This document shows positions 6,695 to 12,222 of a stretch of 12,222 bases of DNA, in pieces. Where the stretch lies: positions 1 through 12,222 of the forward strand of contig JACPHN010000251.1 of assembly GCA_016188575.1 (NCBI GenBank), read 5' to 3'. This stretch comes from Candidatus Schekmanbacteria bacterium (GTDB taxonomy: Bacteria > CSSED10-310 > JACPHN01). The notes under the pieces are model-generated. The model ran no database searches and was not told where the DNA came from. It saw only the letters and a program-made list of their open reading frames with translations. Every line of letters starts with the position of its first letter. The stretch's first letter is position 1. The translations under genes were made by a program, and so were the position numbers.

Positions 6695-7560
6695 TTTGGA
6701 GCTCCCCCGCCAGCGACCGTGGCCTCGCCCGTGGCGGCATCCACGAGGACCTGCACGCCGCCTCCAAGGTAGACGCGGTAGCGAGGTCGGTACGTAGGAT
6801 CGGTTTCCAGCGCCGCAAGGTGAGGCGCGAAGCGCTCGCGGTCGCCCGGGTCGACACTGACGGCGGCGGCAGCCCGGTCGATCGCCCGGTCGAGAGTGAG
6901 GCGCGCGCGGAAGGCCGCCGCAAGATCGGACGGATACCCGTCGAGATATTCGACGGTGTTGATCTGGCCATCGTCGGGACTGATTTCGACGACGACCCGA
7001 GCGCCGGCCGGGTCATAGATTTCGACGCGCAATGTCGTGACGCCGTACGGCCGCTCGGCCCGCACGGCGCGGCCGCCATACTTGCGCGCCACGCCGCGAG
7101 CCGCACCGGCCAGATTCAGGGACCCTCCGGCCGGCACCTCGATCGCCGCGACCGCGCCGGCGCCTCCGGAACCCGGTGTGGGGTGACCATTGCGGGCTTC
7201 CGCAGACGCTGCGGGAGACGCGCCAGGCGTATGTGGAAACAGCGTGCGCCGCGGCGGCGGCAGGGCACCACCGGCGCCATGGGTGGATACTCCGGGCGCG
7301 GCGGTGATCACCGGTGCCGGGGTATCGACGGGCCGCAAGCGCACGGCGCCTGGCGGCACCTGTGTGAGCTCCACGCTGATCGGCGTCCCCTCCGGTTGCG
7401 GGCCGCGCCACCCCGCGTCCCGCTCGCCGCCCAGCCCACAGCCGGTCCCACCGACGAGAAAGAGGCAGAGCAGCGCGCACGCCGTGAATAGGATCGCCCC
7501 GCGCACGGGGCGCGCATGTCGAGCGGTCGCATGTAGCGCACGGCACGCCGCTGAAATCAT
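6691..7560 (-). CDS. Probable PepSY-domain lipoprotein, co-transcribed with the kinase
   Basis: A 289-residue protein. An upstream in-frame ATG at 7656 exists, but ATG at 7560 has a textbook AGGAGG eight bases before it and places a signal sequence at the N-terminus, so 7560 is chosen. Residues 20-36 are hydrophobic and followed by GGTGC; Cys41 is a candidate lipid anchor, though Gly at -3 deviates from the usual Leu. Residues 50-145 are a Pro/Gly/Ala-rich, probably disordered linker. The C-terminal half has two PepSY-like units: residues 150-207 (RVEIYDPAGARVVVEISP) and residues 222-281 (LDRAIDRAA, then YRVYLGGGVQVLVDAATGEA, matching the PepSY strand and DxxTG turn). PepSY domains occur in envelope proteins and in peptidase propeptides, where they inhibit. 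The stop overlaps the kinase start as GTGA, so the two proteins are likely made together. The exact function is unknown. Confidence 0.72.
   Translation of the reverse strand: MISAACRALHATARHARPVRGAILFTACALLCLFLVGGTGCGLGGERDAGWRGPQPEGTPISVELTQVPPGAVRLRPVDTPAPVITAAPGVSTHGAGGALPPPRRTLFPHTPGASPAASAEARNGHPTPGSGGAGAVAAIEVPAGGSLNLAGAARGVARKYGGRAVRAERPYGVTTLRVEIYDPAGARVVVEISPDDGQINTVEYLDGYPSDLAAAFRARLTLDRAIDRAAAAVSVDPGDRERFAPHLAALETDPTYRPRYRVYLGGGVQVLVDAATGEATVAGGGAPK
6702..6708 (-). promoter_or_regulatory. Ribosome binding site supporting the GTG start of the kinase
   Basis: GGGGGAG on the minus strand lies seven bases before GTG at 6694, inside the last codons of the PepSY gene. Together with the GTGA overlap it decides the start and indicates translational coupling. 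Confidence 0.6.
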
Positions 7561-7568
7561 GGGAAGTG

Positions 7569-7574
7569 CCTCCT
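7569..7574 (-). promoter_or_regulatory. Strong Shine-Dalgarno that sets the PepSY lipoprotein start
   Basis: AGGAGG on the minus strand, eight bases before ATG at 7560. It is among the best ribosome sites in the window and argues against the longer frame starting at 7656. Confidence 0.85.
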
Positions 7575-7626
7575 GGGGCTGCGGACGTGGAAGGTGCTCT
7601 TCGCAAGCTATGCGGCTACCGCTTTC

Positions 7627-7655
7627 ATTGTAGATGCCTTGGCGCGCTCGTTCCA
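7627..7655 (-). promoter_or_regulatory. Candidate sigma70-type promoter for the PepSY-kinase operon
   Basis: On the minus strand TACAAT (7627-7632, five of six consensus bases) is preceded at 17 bases by TGGAAC (7650-7655, three of six). Transcription would start about 60 bases before the lipoprotein ATG. The -35 is poor, so this is only a candidate. Confidence 0.3.
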
Positions 7656-7813
7656 CGCTCGGACCTCAGACTAACGCCTGGTAACTGCTCACCGCCACCG
7701 CTCGCGGGGGAGGGACGGAGGAGGGCACGGTCACGATGGCGGCGAACAGGCGGCGGATCAAGGTCGGACGCGTCGCCTTGCGCCGAGAACCGAGACCGTG
7801 TAGCGTGTTCTCT

Positions 7814-7830
7814 CGCCTGCCGTGCAGGCG
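7814..7830. repeat. Short perfect hairpin upstream of the esterase gene
   Basis: CGCCTGC, a CGT loop, then GCAGGCG: a seven-base-pair stem ending about 31 bases before the ATG at 7862. No U-tract follows, so it is not a classical terminator. It would lie in the 5' leader if transcription starts upstream, or it may be an operator or chance. Confidence 0.3.
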
Positions 7831-7861
7831 ATTGCGACTCGTGCCGGGGGTTTGGCAGTAG

Positions 7862-8776
7862 ATGGTGGCAGACAGGCGTTCGCGCTGGTGTGGCGCTGTT
7901 GTTTTCGCGCTTGTCACGGTGCTCGGTGTCACCACCACCTCCGCGGCTCATGACGCGTTCGCGAAGCGCGCTCTGCTGCTCTCTTCGCCGCGGATGCCGG
8001 AGGGAATCGCGGTCGAGATCCTGGCGCCGGCCGACTGGGATCGCCGGACACGAGCCGTTCTCATGCTTTTCTTGAGCGACCGCGTCGGCAGCGCTTCCGC
8101 TTTTCGCCGCCACGGTCTGGCGGAGGTGCTTGCTGCGACCCTGCGGCGCGACGGCATGCCGCCCGTCGTGGTGGTCAGCCCCGGTCACGCTGGCACGTTC
8201 TTGCTCGATAGCCAGCGCGGTCTCATGGAGAGCTTCATCATCCGCGACCTGATTCCCACAGTGGAGCGGCTCTACCCCGGCGCCGGAGGCGACCGTGACC
8301 ACCGCGTCGCCTGGGGGATCTCGATGGGAGGATGGGGCGCGCTCAGATTCGCTTTTCGACACCCACACACCTTCTCCCGAGCGGCGGCGATGGCCCCCTG
8401 GATCGTGCACCTCACCTGGGAGCAGCATGCGGAGCGGCGATCCTTTCTCAGCAAGCTCCTGGTGGAGCCGTCTCTCGGCGGCTCTGTCGATGAGAGCCGC
8501 TTCGAGCACCATGACATCTACCACCTCGCGGCGGCCGCGGCGAGCGGCGGATTGGTGCCGGAGCTGTTTCTCGCGATCGGGGAAAAGGACCGCTTCCGCT
8601 CCGGTGCCGAGGAGTACGCCAGATTTCTGAGAGATCAGGGTTTTCAGCCCGAGGTGCTGTCCATGACCGGTGCCCACCACGCCTGGTACTCATGGAGAAA
8701 GTTCGCCGCCACTGTATTCGCCTGGCTGTTGAAGCCGCCCAGGGCCGGCCTCGCAACCGCCCCCCGCCTCCAGTAG
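7862..8776 (+). CDS. Exported alpha/beta hydrolase, esterase-D-like
   Basis: A 304-residue serine hydrolase of the putative-esterase (esterase D/tributyrin esterase) family. Residues 1-29 read as a signal peptide: RRSR, then a hydrophobic core 11-27 and SAA before HDAF. The nucleophile elbow is GISMG (152-156) with Ser154; Asp243 in GEKDRF and His272 or His273 in GAHHAW complete a plausible triad. VVVVSPGHAGTF (102-113) fits the oxyanion-hole region before the elbow. Substrates of this family are short acyl, feruloyl or similar esters; which one applies cannot be read here. The ribosome site is modest (GGGGG eleven bases upstream). The next gene begins 13 bases after the stop, so they form an operon. 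The export signal means the enzyme acts outside the cytoplasm, unlike its partner. Confidence 0.82.
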   Translation: MVADRRSRWCGAVVFALVTVLGVTTTSAAHDAFAKRALLLSSPRMPEGIAVEILAPADWDRRTRAVLMLFLSDRVGSASAFRRHGLAEVLAATLRRDGMPPVVVVSPGHAGTFLLDSQRGLMESFIIRDLIPTVERLYPGAGGDRDHRVAWGISMGGWGALRFAFRHPHTFSRAAAMAPWIVHLTWEQHAERRSFLSKLLVEPSLGGSVDESRFEHHDIYHLAAAAASGGLVPELFLAIGEKDRFRSGAEEYARFLRDQGFQPEVLSMTGAHHAWYSWRKFAATVFAWLLKPPRAGLATAPRLQ

Positions 8777-8781
8777 AAGGA
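8777..8781 (+). promoter_or_regulatory. Ribosome binding site of the enolase-superfamily gene
   Basis: AAGGA starts right after the esterase stop codon and lies eight bases before ATG at 8790, fixing that start. Confidence 0.7.
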
Positions 8782-8789
8782 CCCTCACG

Positions 8790-10037
8790 ATGACCAAGGT
8801 CGCGCGCATCGAGCTTTACCACGTCGCCATCCCTCTACCCGCAACCTTCTACCCGAGCTGGATTCCGGGCTTCCCCCAGACCGAGAACCGGTTCGACCTG
8901 ATTCGGGTCATTACCGACGATGGCGTCGAAGGATTCGCCGCAGGTTCGAGTATGGGGCGCGAGCGGGCCGGGCTCGGCAATCTCATCGGGCCCTACATGA
9001 TCGGGGAGGATGCCACCCACATCGATGGCGTGCAACAGCGATTGCGCGAGATGGCATATCTGGGCTGGCGCAACTTCTGGATCGAGCCGGCTTTCTGGGA
9101 CATCAAGGGAAAGCTCGCCGGCAAACCCGTTTTCGAGCTCCTTGGCGGGAAACGGTGCACGGTCAAGCTCTATGCCTCGACCGGCGAGGTCAAGGAACCG
9201 AGGGCGCGAATCGCGGAGGCCGAGGCGCGGTATTCGGACGGATTTCGTGCGATCAAGCTGAGGGTCCACGACTTCGATGAGGCCAAGGACATCGCCCAGG
9301 TGGTGGAAACCGCCAAAGCGGTTGGCGGCCGCATGAAGATCGGCGTCGACGCGAATCAGGCGTGGCGGGTGGCGGCGATTGCGGACGCGCCACGTTGGGA
9401 CCTGGCCCGCGCCAAGCGCTTCGCGGACGCCTGCGCGGATGCCGGCGTCGCCTGGCTCGAAGAACCCTTGCCGATGGACGACTACGAGGGGCTGGCGGAG
9501 CTGACCGCATACAGCCGGGTGCCGATCTCGGGTGGCGAGATCCACACGGGGGGGTTAGCAGAGCTGAGAATGATGATCGAACGGCGGTGTTACCACATCT
9601 TCCAGCCGGACGCGACGTTCACGGGTGGGATTCAGCAGACCTTCGAGGTGGCGCAGCTTTGCCGCCGCCATGGCCTCGGGTATTCGCCGCACACGTGGAC
9701 GAACGGTTTTGGCTTCGCGGCAAATCTGCAGGTGGTGGCCGCGAGCGGCTTCGCCGGCGAAAAGGAGCTCGAGTATCCGCTCAACCCGCCGTCGTGGATC
9801 GTCGAGGCTCGCGACGGAGTGCTCGCCAGGCCGTTTCTGCACGATCGCGGCACGCTGGAGGTTCCCGATCGCCCGGGACTTGGGGTGGACGTGGACTGGG
9901 CGGCGCTCAGAAAGTATGGAAAGCGGTTTTTCGTCATGGACAAGAAGCGCCTGGTGTGGTTCGCGCTGCGCGATCGCGGCGTGCGCGTCGCCCGAGAGGT
10001 CGATGCGGCCCGCAAGCAGCGGCGAGGCGAGGCATAG
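8790..10037 (+). CDS. Mandelate racemase/muconate lactonizing-type enolase superfamily enzyme
   Basis: A 415-residue cytosolic enzyme with the enolase-superfamily capping domain (about 1-125) and barrel (about 126-385). Visible active-site residues fit the mandelate racemase subgroup: Lys156-x-Arg158 (IKLRV) on the second strand; metal ligands Asp187 (GVDANQ), Glu224 (WLEEPLP) and Glu250 (SGGE); Asp274 (FQPD) and His301 (SPHTW) as the general-base dyad. Spacing from Glu224 to His301 matches mandelate racemase closely, while Asp187 to Glu224 is 37 residues instead of about 26, an inserted loop. This subgroup abstracts the proton alpha to a carboxylate, as racemases or acid-sugar dehydratases. 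Arg in place of the second Lys favours the His/Asp-base chemistry, so a dehydratase is my guess; the substrate is unknown. About 30 residues after the barrel are basic and Arg-rich. Ribosome site AAGGA at eight bases. Confidence 0.9.
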   Translation: MTKVARIELYHVAIPLPATFYPSWIPGFPQTENRFDLIRVITDDGVEGFAAGSSMGRERAGLGNLIGPYMIGEDATHIDGVQQRLREMAYLGWRNFWIEPAFWDIKGKLAGKPVFELLGGKRCTVKLYASTGEVKEPRARIAEAEARYSDGFRAIKLRVHDFDEAKDIAQVVETAKAVGGRMKIGVDANQAWRVAAIADAPRWDLARAKRFADACADAGVAWLEEPLPMDDYEGLAELTAYSRVPISGGEIHTGGLAELRMMIERRCYHIFQPDATFTGGIQQTFEVAQLCRRHGLGYSPHTWTNGFGFAANLQVVAASGFAGEKELEYPLNPPSWIVEARDGVLARPFLHDRGTLEVPDRPGLGVDVDWAALRKYGKRFFVMDKKRLVWFALRDRGVRVAREVDAARKQRRGEA

Positions 10038-10046
10038 AAGTCGGCC

Positions 10047-10072
10047 TCGGCAGCGCGGCGCCGCGCGGCAGG
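10047..10072. terminator. GC-rich inverted repeat between convergent genes, possible bidirectional terminator
   Basis: The 61-base gap between the converging enolase-type and nhaA genes contains the perfect palindrome GCGCGGCGCCGCGC (10053-10066), extended with mismatches on both sides. It can form a strong hairpin from either strand. No T-run follows on either side, so intrinsic termination would be inefficient; position is the main support. Confidence 0.35.
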
Positions 10073-10098
10073 CATCGGCGCCCAACCCACCGGTCGCG

Positions 10099-11511
10099 TC
10101 AGTGCTCCGTGGAGGCCTCGGCATCCGCGGGCGTCAGGGCGTGGTCGTCCCGTGCTTCGGGAGACGATAGCAGCATTCTGCCGGCGAGCAAACCGAGGAT
10201 CCCGGCGACGGTCGAACCCACGAGCACTCCGAGCTTGGCGATGCCCAGGAGCTGCGGATCGGTAAAAGCCAGGCCCGCAATGAAGATCGCCATGGTGAAA
10301 CCGATCGCCGCCACGACGCCGACAACGCCGACACCGAGCCACGTCACCCCCCGAGGCAACGCCGCCAGTCCAAGACGCACGGCCAGGAAACTCGCCAGCA
10401 CGATTCCGATCGGTTTTCCGAGCACCAGTCCGAGGGTGACTCCGAGAACGACACCCACCGCGCCGGGAGTGCCAAAGCTCACGCCGGAAAGATCGACGCC
10501 GGCATTGGCAAGCGCAAAGATCGGCATGATCCCGAAGGCGACCCAGCCGTGCAGCGCGGCCTCGAGCCGGACCACCGGGGCAACGGCTTCGCGGCGGGCC
10601 TGCTCGAGCTCGGACAACGGCACTACCAGGTCGTGCGCTGCGTGATCGCGCGTGGCGCGCCGGCGAAAGTCCTCGATTGCCCGCTCCGCGGTCGCAAGGA
10701 ATCCGCGCGTTCCGTACCACGAGCGCACCGGGGTGAGCAGGCCGAGAATGACACCGCCGATCGTGGGATGGACGCCTCCGACCCACAATCCCCCCCAGAG
10801 GACGGCTCCCGGGAGAATGTACCACGGTGCACGGCGAACGCCGAATCCGGCCATGACGATGACTCCGGCGACCCCGAGCACCGCGAGGGCCAGGCCGCTC
10901 CACGCCAGCGCGGCCGAGTAAAACAGCGCGATCACCACGATGGCGCCGATGTCGTCGATGATCGCCAACGCCAGCAGCAGCACGCGAATGGCCGCGGGAA
11001 CACGCTTGCCGAGCAGCGTGAGCACTCCTACGGCGAAGGCGATATCGGTGGCCATGGGGACGCCCCAGCCGCGACGCGCCGCCGGATCCCAGTTCAGCGC
11101 GCTGTAGATCAGCGCGGGGACGACCATTCCGCCGAGCGCGGCGGCGACGGGAAGCGCGGCGCGTTTTGCCTCGCTGAGCTCGCCTTCGTGAATCTCGCGC
11201 CGAATCTCCAGGCCGACAACGAAAAAGAACACGACCATGAGGCCGTCGTTGATGAGGAAGTGCAGCGGCTGCGTCAGCGATAACTTGCCGATACCAAAGG
11301 TGATCGGAGTGTGCCAGAGGTGCTCGTACGACGCGCTCCACGGGGAGTTTGCCCACGCCAGGGCGATCGCCGTCGTGGCGAGCAAGAGGATGCCGCTGGC
11401 GGCCTCGATCTGCAGAAAGCGGTCCAGGGGGCGGGCCAGGTAGTCGGCAAAGCGGCGCGCGGACACCCACAGCTCCGGGGGATGAGACGGCGGCGACGTG
11501 GGTTTGGTCAT
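10099..11511 (-). CDS. nhaA: Na+/H+ antiporter NhaA
   Basis: A 470-residue inner-membrane antiporter that exchanges sodium (or lithium) for protons and supports salt and alkali tolerance. Family hallmarks are plain: [11 protein letters not shown] (154-164) with Asp156, [11 protein letters not shown] (181-191) with the paired aspartates Asp186 and Asp187, and GKPIGI (365-370) with the conserved Lys366. [18 protein letters not shown] (41-58) is the usual first membrane segment and [19 protein letters not shown] (88-106) the next. It is longer than the 388-residue E. coli protein, mainly through a charged loop about 263-315 and a hydrophilic tail after about 446. The frame is open 64 codons further upstream, but homology begins only after residue 17 and no membrane or signal feature lies in the extension, so ATG at 11511 is used despite a weak ribosome site. 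It is a single gene with its own candidate promoter, convergent with the esterase operon. Confidence 0.93.
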   Translation of the reverse strand: MTKPTSPPSHPPELWVSARRFADYLARPLDRFLQIEAASGILLLATTAIALAWANSPWSASYEHLWHTPITFGIGKLSLTQPLHFLINDGLMVVFFFVVGLEIRREIHEGELSEAKRAALPVAAALGGMVVPALIYSALNWDPAARRGWGVPMATDIAFAVGVLTLLGKRVPAAIRVLLLALAIIDDIGAIVVIALFYSAALAWSGLALAVLGVAGVIVMAGFGVRRAPWYILPGAVLWGGLWVGGVHPTIGGVILGLLTPVRSWYGTRGFLATAERAIEDFRRRATRDHAAHDLVVPLSELEQARREAVAPVVRLEAALHGWVAFGIMPIFALANAGVDLSGVSFGTPGAVGVVLGVTLGLVLGKPIGIVLASFLAVRLGLAALPRGVTWLGVGVVGVVAAIGFTMAIFIAGLAFTDPQLLGIAKLGVLVGSTVAGILGLLAGRMLLSSPEARDDHALTPADAEASTEH

Positions 11512-11930
11512 GGCGCGGGCCTGGTGTGGATGGATGGTAGCGGAACTATTGCGATAGTAGCCGGTCAGGATTGGCAGGACAAGCAGGCGGGGGGAGGCAA
11601 GGTGGTGATTCTTCGTGATGCGCTTACCGAACAGCTTGCGGTCGAATCGGGGTTGATTCAGGGAGTTTTCCTCGCTTGACAGGCCTGTCGATCGGCGGTT
11701 CAATCGCTACGGCGTAGATGCCATCGGAAATGCGAAATGTCCATGACGTGCATTCTGACCATGAGCTCGTCGGTGAACAAACGTGTCTTGTCTGATGAGG
11801 TGGCCGCGCCGTTGCCATCGTCGGCGTGTATGGCTGACATCCGGACTTTTCATGTGTCCCATTACGTGGACCTGGACGCCAACGTGTCGAGCGGTCTATC
11901 CGTGCGCTCGCGGGGGAGCCCTTGGAGCTC
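11512..11930. other. Non-coding or decayed stretch upstream of nhaA
   Basis: About 420 bases with lower G+C than the rest and no convincing gene on either strand. The first 70 bases carry the candidate nhaA promoter. Beyond that, short frames on both strands are broken by stops: the plus frame that later becomes the transposase fragment has stops at 11715, 11793, 11796, 11835 and 11931. The last 90 bases may be eroded transposase sequence. No terminal inverted repeat could be identified. Confidence 0.5.
11554..11582 (-). promoter_or_regulatory. Candidate sigma70-type promoter of nhaA
   Basis: On the minus strand TTGTCC (11577-11582) and TACTAT (11554-11559) are spaced by exactly 17 bases, each matching four of six consensus bases. 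The -10 ends 42 bases before ATG at 11511, giving a short leader. A small inverted repeat ACTAT/ATAGT (11545-11558) overlaps the -10 and could bind a regulator. Supports the short NhaA start. Confidence 0.45.
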
Positions 11931-11933
11931 TAG

Positions 11934-12222
11934 GCGTCGCCGGTGATTCCGCTATCAAGGCACAGCGTGACCCCGGCGGACACGGCGGGGATTCCCCGCG
12001 ACGCCAAGGGGACATCGCTGTGCGCGGGCGCGCTGCCGATGCGTCGTCACGGGTTCGACAAGGCGAAAGGCCGGCTGGTGTACAACTGTCCAATAAAGCG
12101 CCCGACGCACGCGGAAGGGCTCCCGGTACTGGTGACCCACCGAGGGGAATGCCCACTTGGTGCGCTGTGCGAGCCTGAAAGCAAGATGGGGCCGCTCCTC
12201 TATTTGCCGATCCTGGAAAATC
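11934..12222 (+). pseudogene. Probable transposase fragment, cut by the window edge
   Basis: After an in-frame TAG at 11931 the frame is open to the window end (about 96 residues) and has strong protein-like character: ASPVIPLSRHSVTPADTAG, then LCAGALPMRRHGFDKAKGR, LVYNCPIKRPTH, ECPLGALCEPESKMGPLLYL. The run VIPL, then LCxxxLPMRxxGFDKxKGR, then YxCPxKxPTH, followed by a Cys-rich stretch, resembles the middle of certain DDE transposases (IS4/IS1182-like), where Cys pairs follow a conserved GLPM. The match is from memory of the family and is not certain. Upstream of the TAG the same frame reads RVERSIRALAGEPLEL, so the amber may interrupt a once longer gene. Further upstream stops suggest frameshifts too. 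If it is intact, translation could instead start at GTG 11943 or ATG 12039. Confidence 0.5.

Larger units (their letters stand above)
7561..7861. other. Divergent intergenic region between the kinase operon and the esterase operon
   Basis: These 301 bases hold the start signals of two divergent operons. The left part has the AGGAGG site and a candidate promoter for the minus-strand operon. The right part has a purine-rich run (about 7704-7730) and a short hairpin (7814-7830) before the esterase start. I see no convincing plus-strand promoter and no plausible gene. Frames that cross it on the minus strand run antisense through the esterase and are not believable. Confidence 0.5.

Noticed and set aside
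7561-7656. 32-residue N-terminal extension of the PepSY lipoprotein
   Set aside because: It would bury the signal sequence, while AGGAGG lies eight bases before ATG 7560.
7700-7740. Purine-rich run resembling dispersed intergenic repeats
   Set aside because: Only one copy in the window and no clear arms, so a repeat family cannot be supported.
7625-8680. 351-codon minus-strand frame opposite the esterase
   Set aside because: The esterase on the other strand has a signal peptide and catalytic triad; this frame has neither composition nor motifs of a real protein.
9632-11470. Long open frame (612 codons, minus strand) through nhaA and the end of the enolase gene
   Set aside because: Arg/Ala/Gly-rich, no motifs, and out of frame with two clear genes; it is a high-GC shadow.
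11512-11703. 64-residue N-terminal extension of NhaA
   Set aside because: The extension has no conserved or membrane features and would cover the best promoter; ATG 11511 suits the family.
11624-11818. 64-codon minus-strand frame upstream of nhaA
   Set aside because: No recognisable motif, no ribosome site and likely part of the decayed stretch.
1-12222. CRISPR array, tRNA or rRNA genes
   Set aside because: No regularly spaced direct repeats, cloverleaf-like or rRNA-like sequence was seen; the only regular repeat is the coding TPR array.

Overview
The window is a GC-rich stretch (about two-thirds G+C by eye) of a bacterial chromosome. A lipoprotein-type PepSY gene, exported proteins and a soluble kinase/AAA/TPR regulator point to a diderm. 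The kinase-AAA-TPR architecture, the RHS protein and the codon usage suggest a deltaproteobacterial, myxobacterial or Binatota-like lineage. That placement is inference from gene types; no rRNA or other marker gene is present. No tRNA, rRNA, CRISPR array or complete mobile element was seen.

Layout, left to right. (1) The 3' part of an RHS/YD-repeat gene (+) enters from the left edge. Its core lacks a stretch usually present before the conserved GFQPFGFAGG motif, and its open frame runs on antisense into the next gene. (2) An exported PhnD-like substrate-binding protein (-), with a clear AT-rich patch in its middle. (3) A UbiE-like SAM-dependent methyltransferase (+), whose end overlaps by 8 bp the end of (4) a 1235-residue Ser/Thr kinase - AAA ATPase - TPR regulator (-). 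(5) Directly upstream of the kinase, and overlapping it by GTGA, is a PepSY-type lipoprotein (-); the two form a translationally coupled operon. (6) Divergent from that operon across a 301-bp gap is a two-gene operon (+): an exported esterase-D-like hydrolase and a mandelate-racemase-type enolase superfamily enzyme. (7) A NhaA Na+/H+ antiporter (-) converges on it, with a plausible sigma70-type promoter. (8) The right end is a poorly coding, somewhat lower-GC stretch leading into a probable transposase fragment (+) cut by the window edge and preceded by an in-frame amber codon.

How the parts fit. Most genes look like separate one- or two-gene units. The clearest functional pair is the PepSY lipoprotein with the kinase/ATPase/TPR protein: an envelope protein and a soluble kinase-scaffold made from one message in fixed proportion, which is a reasonable candidate for an undescribed envelope-sensing pair. 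The esterase/enolase pair looks catabolic (ester hydrolysis, then acid-sugar or hydroxy-acid chemistry), though its two products appear to sit in different compartments. The RHS end, the AT-rich patch and the transposase remnant show that both edges have been rearranged. I did not find a recognisable defence, secretion-effector or biosynthetic cluster.
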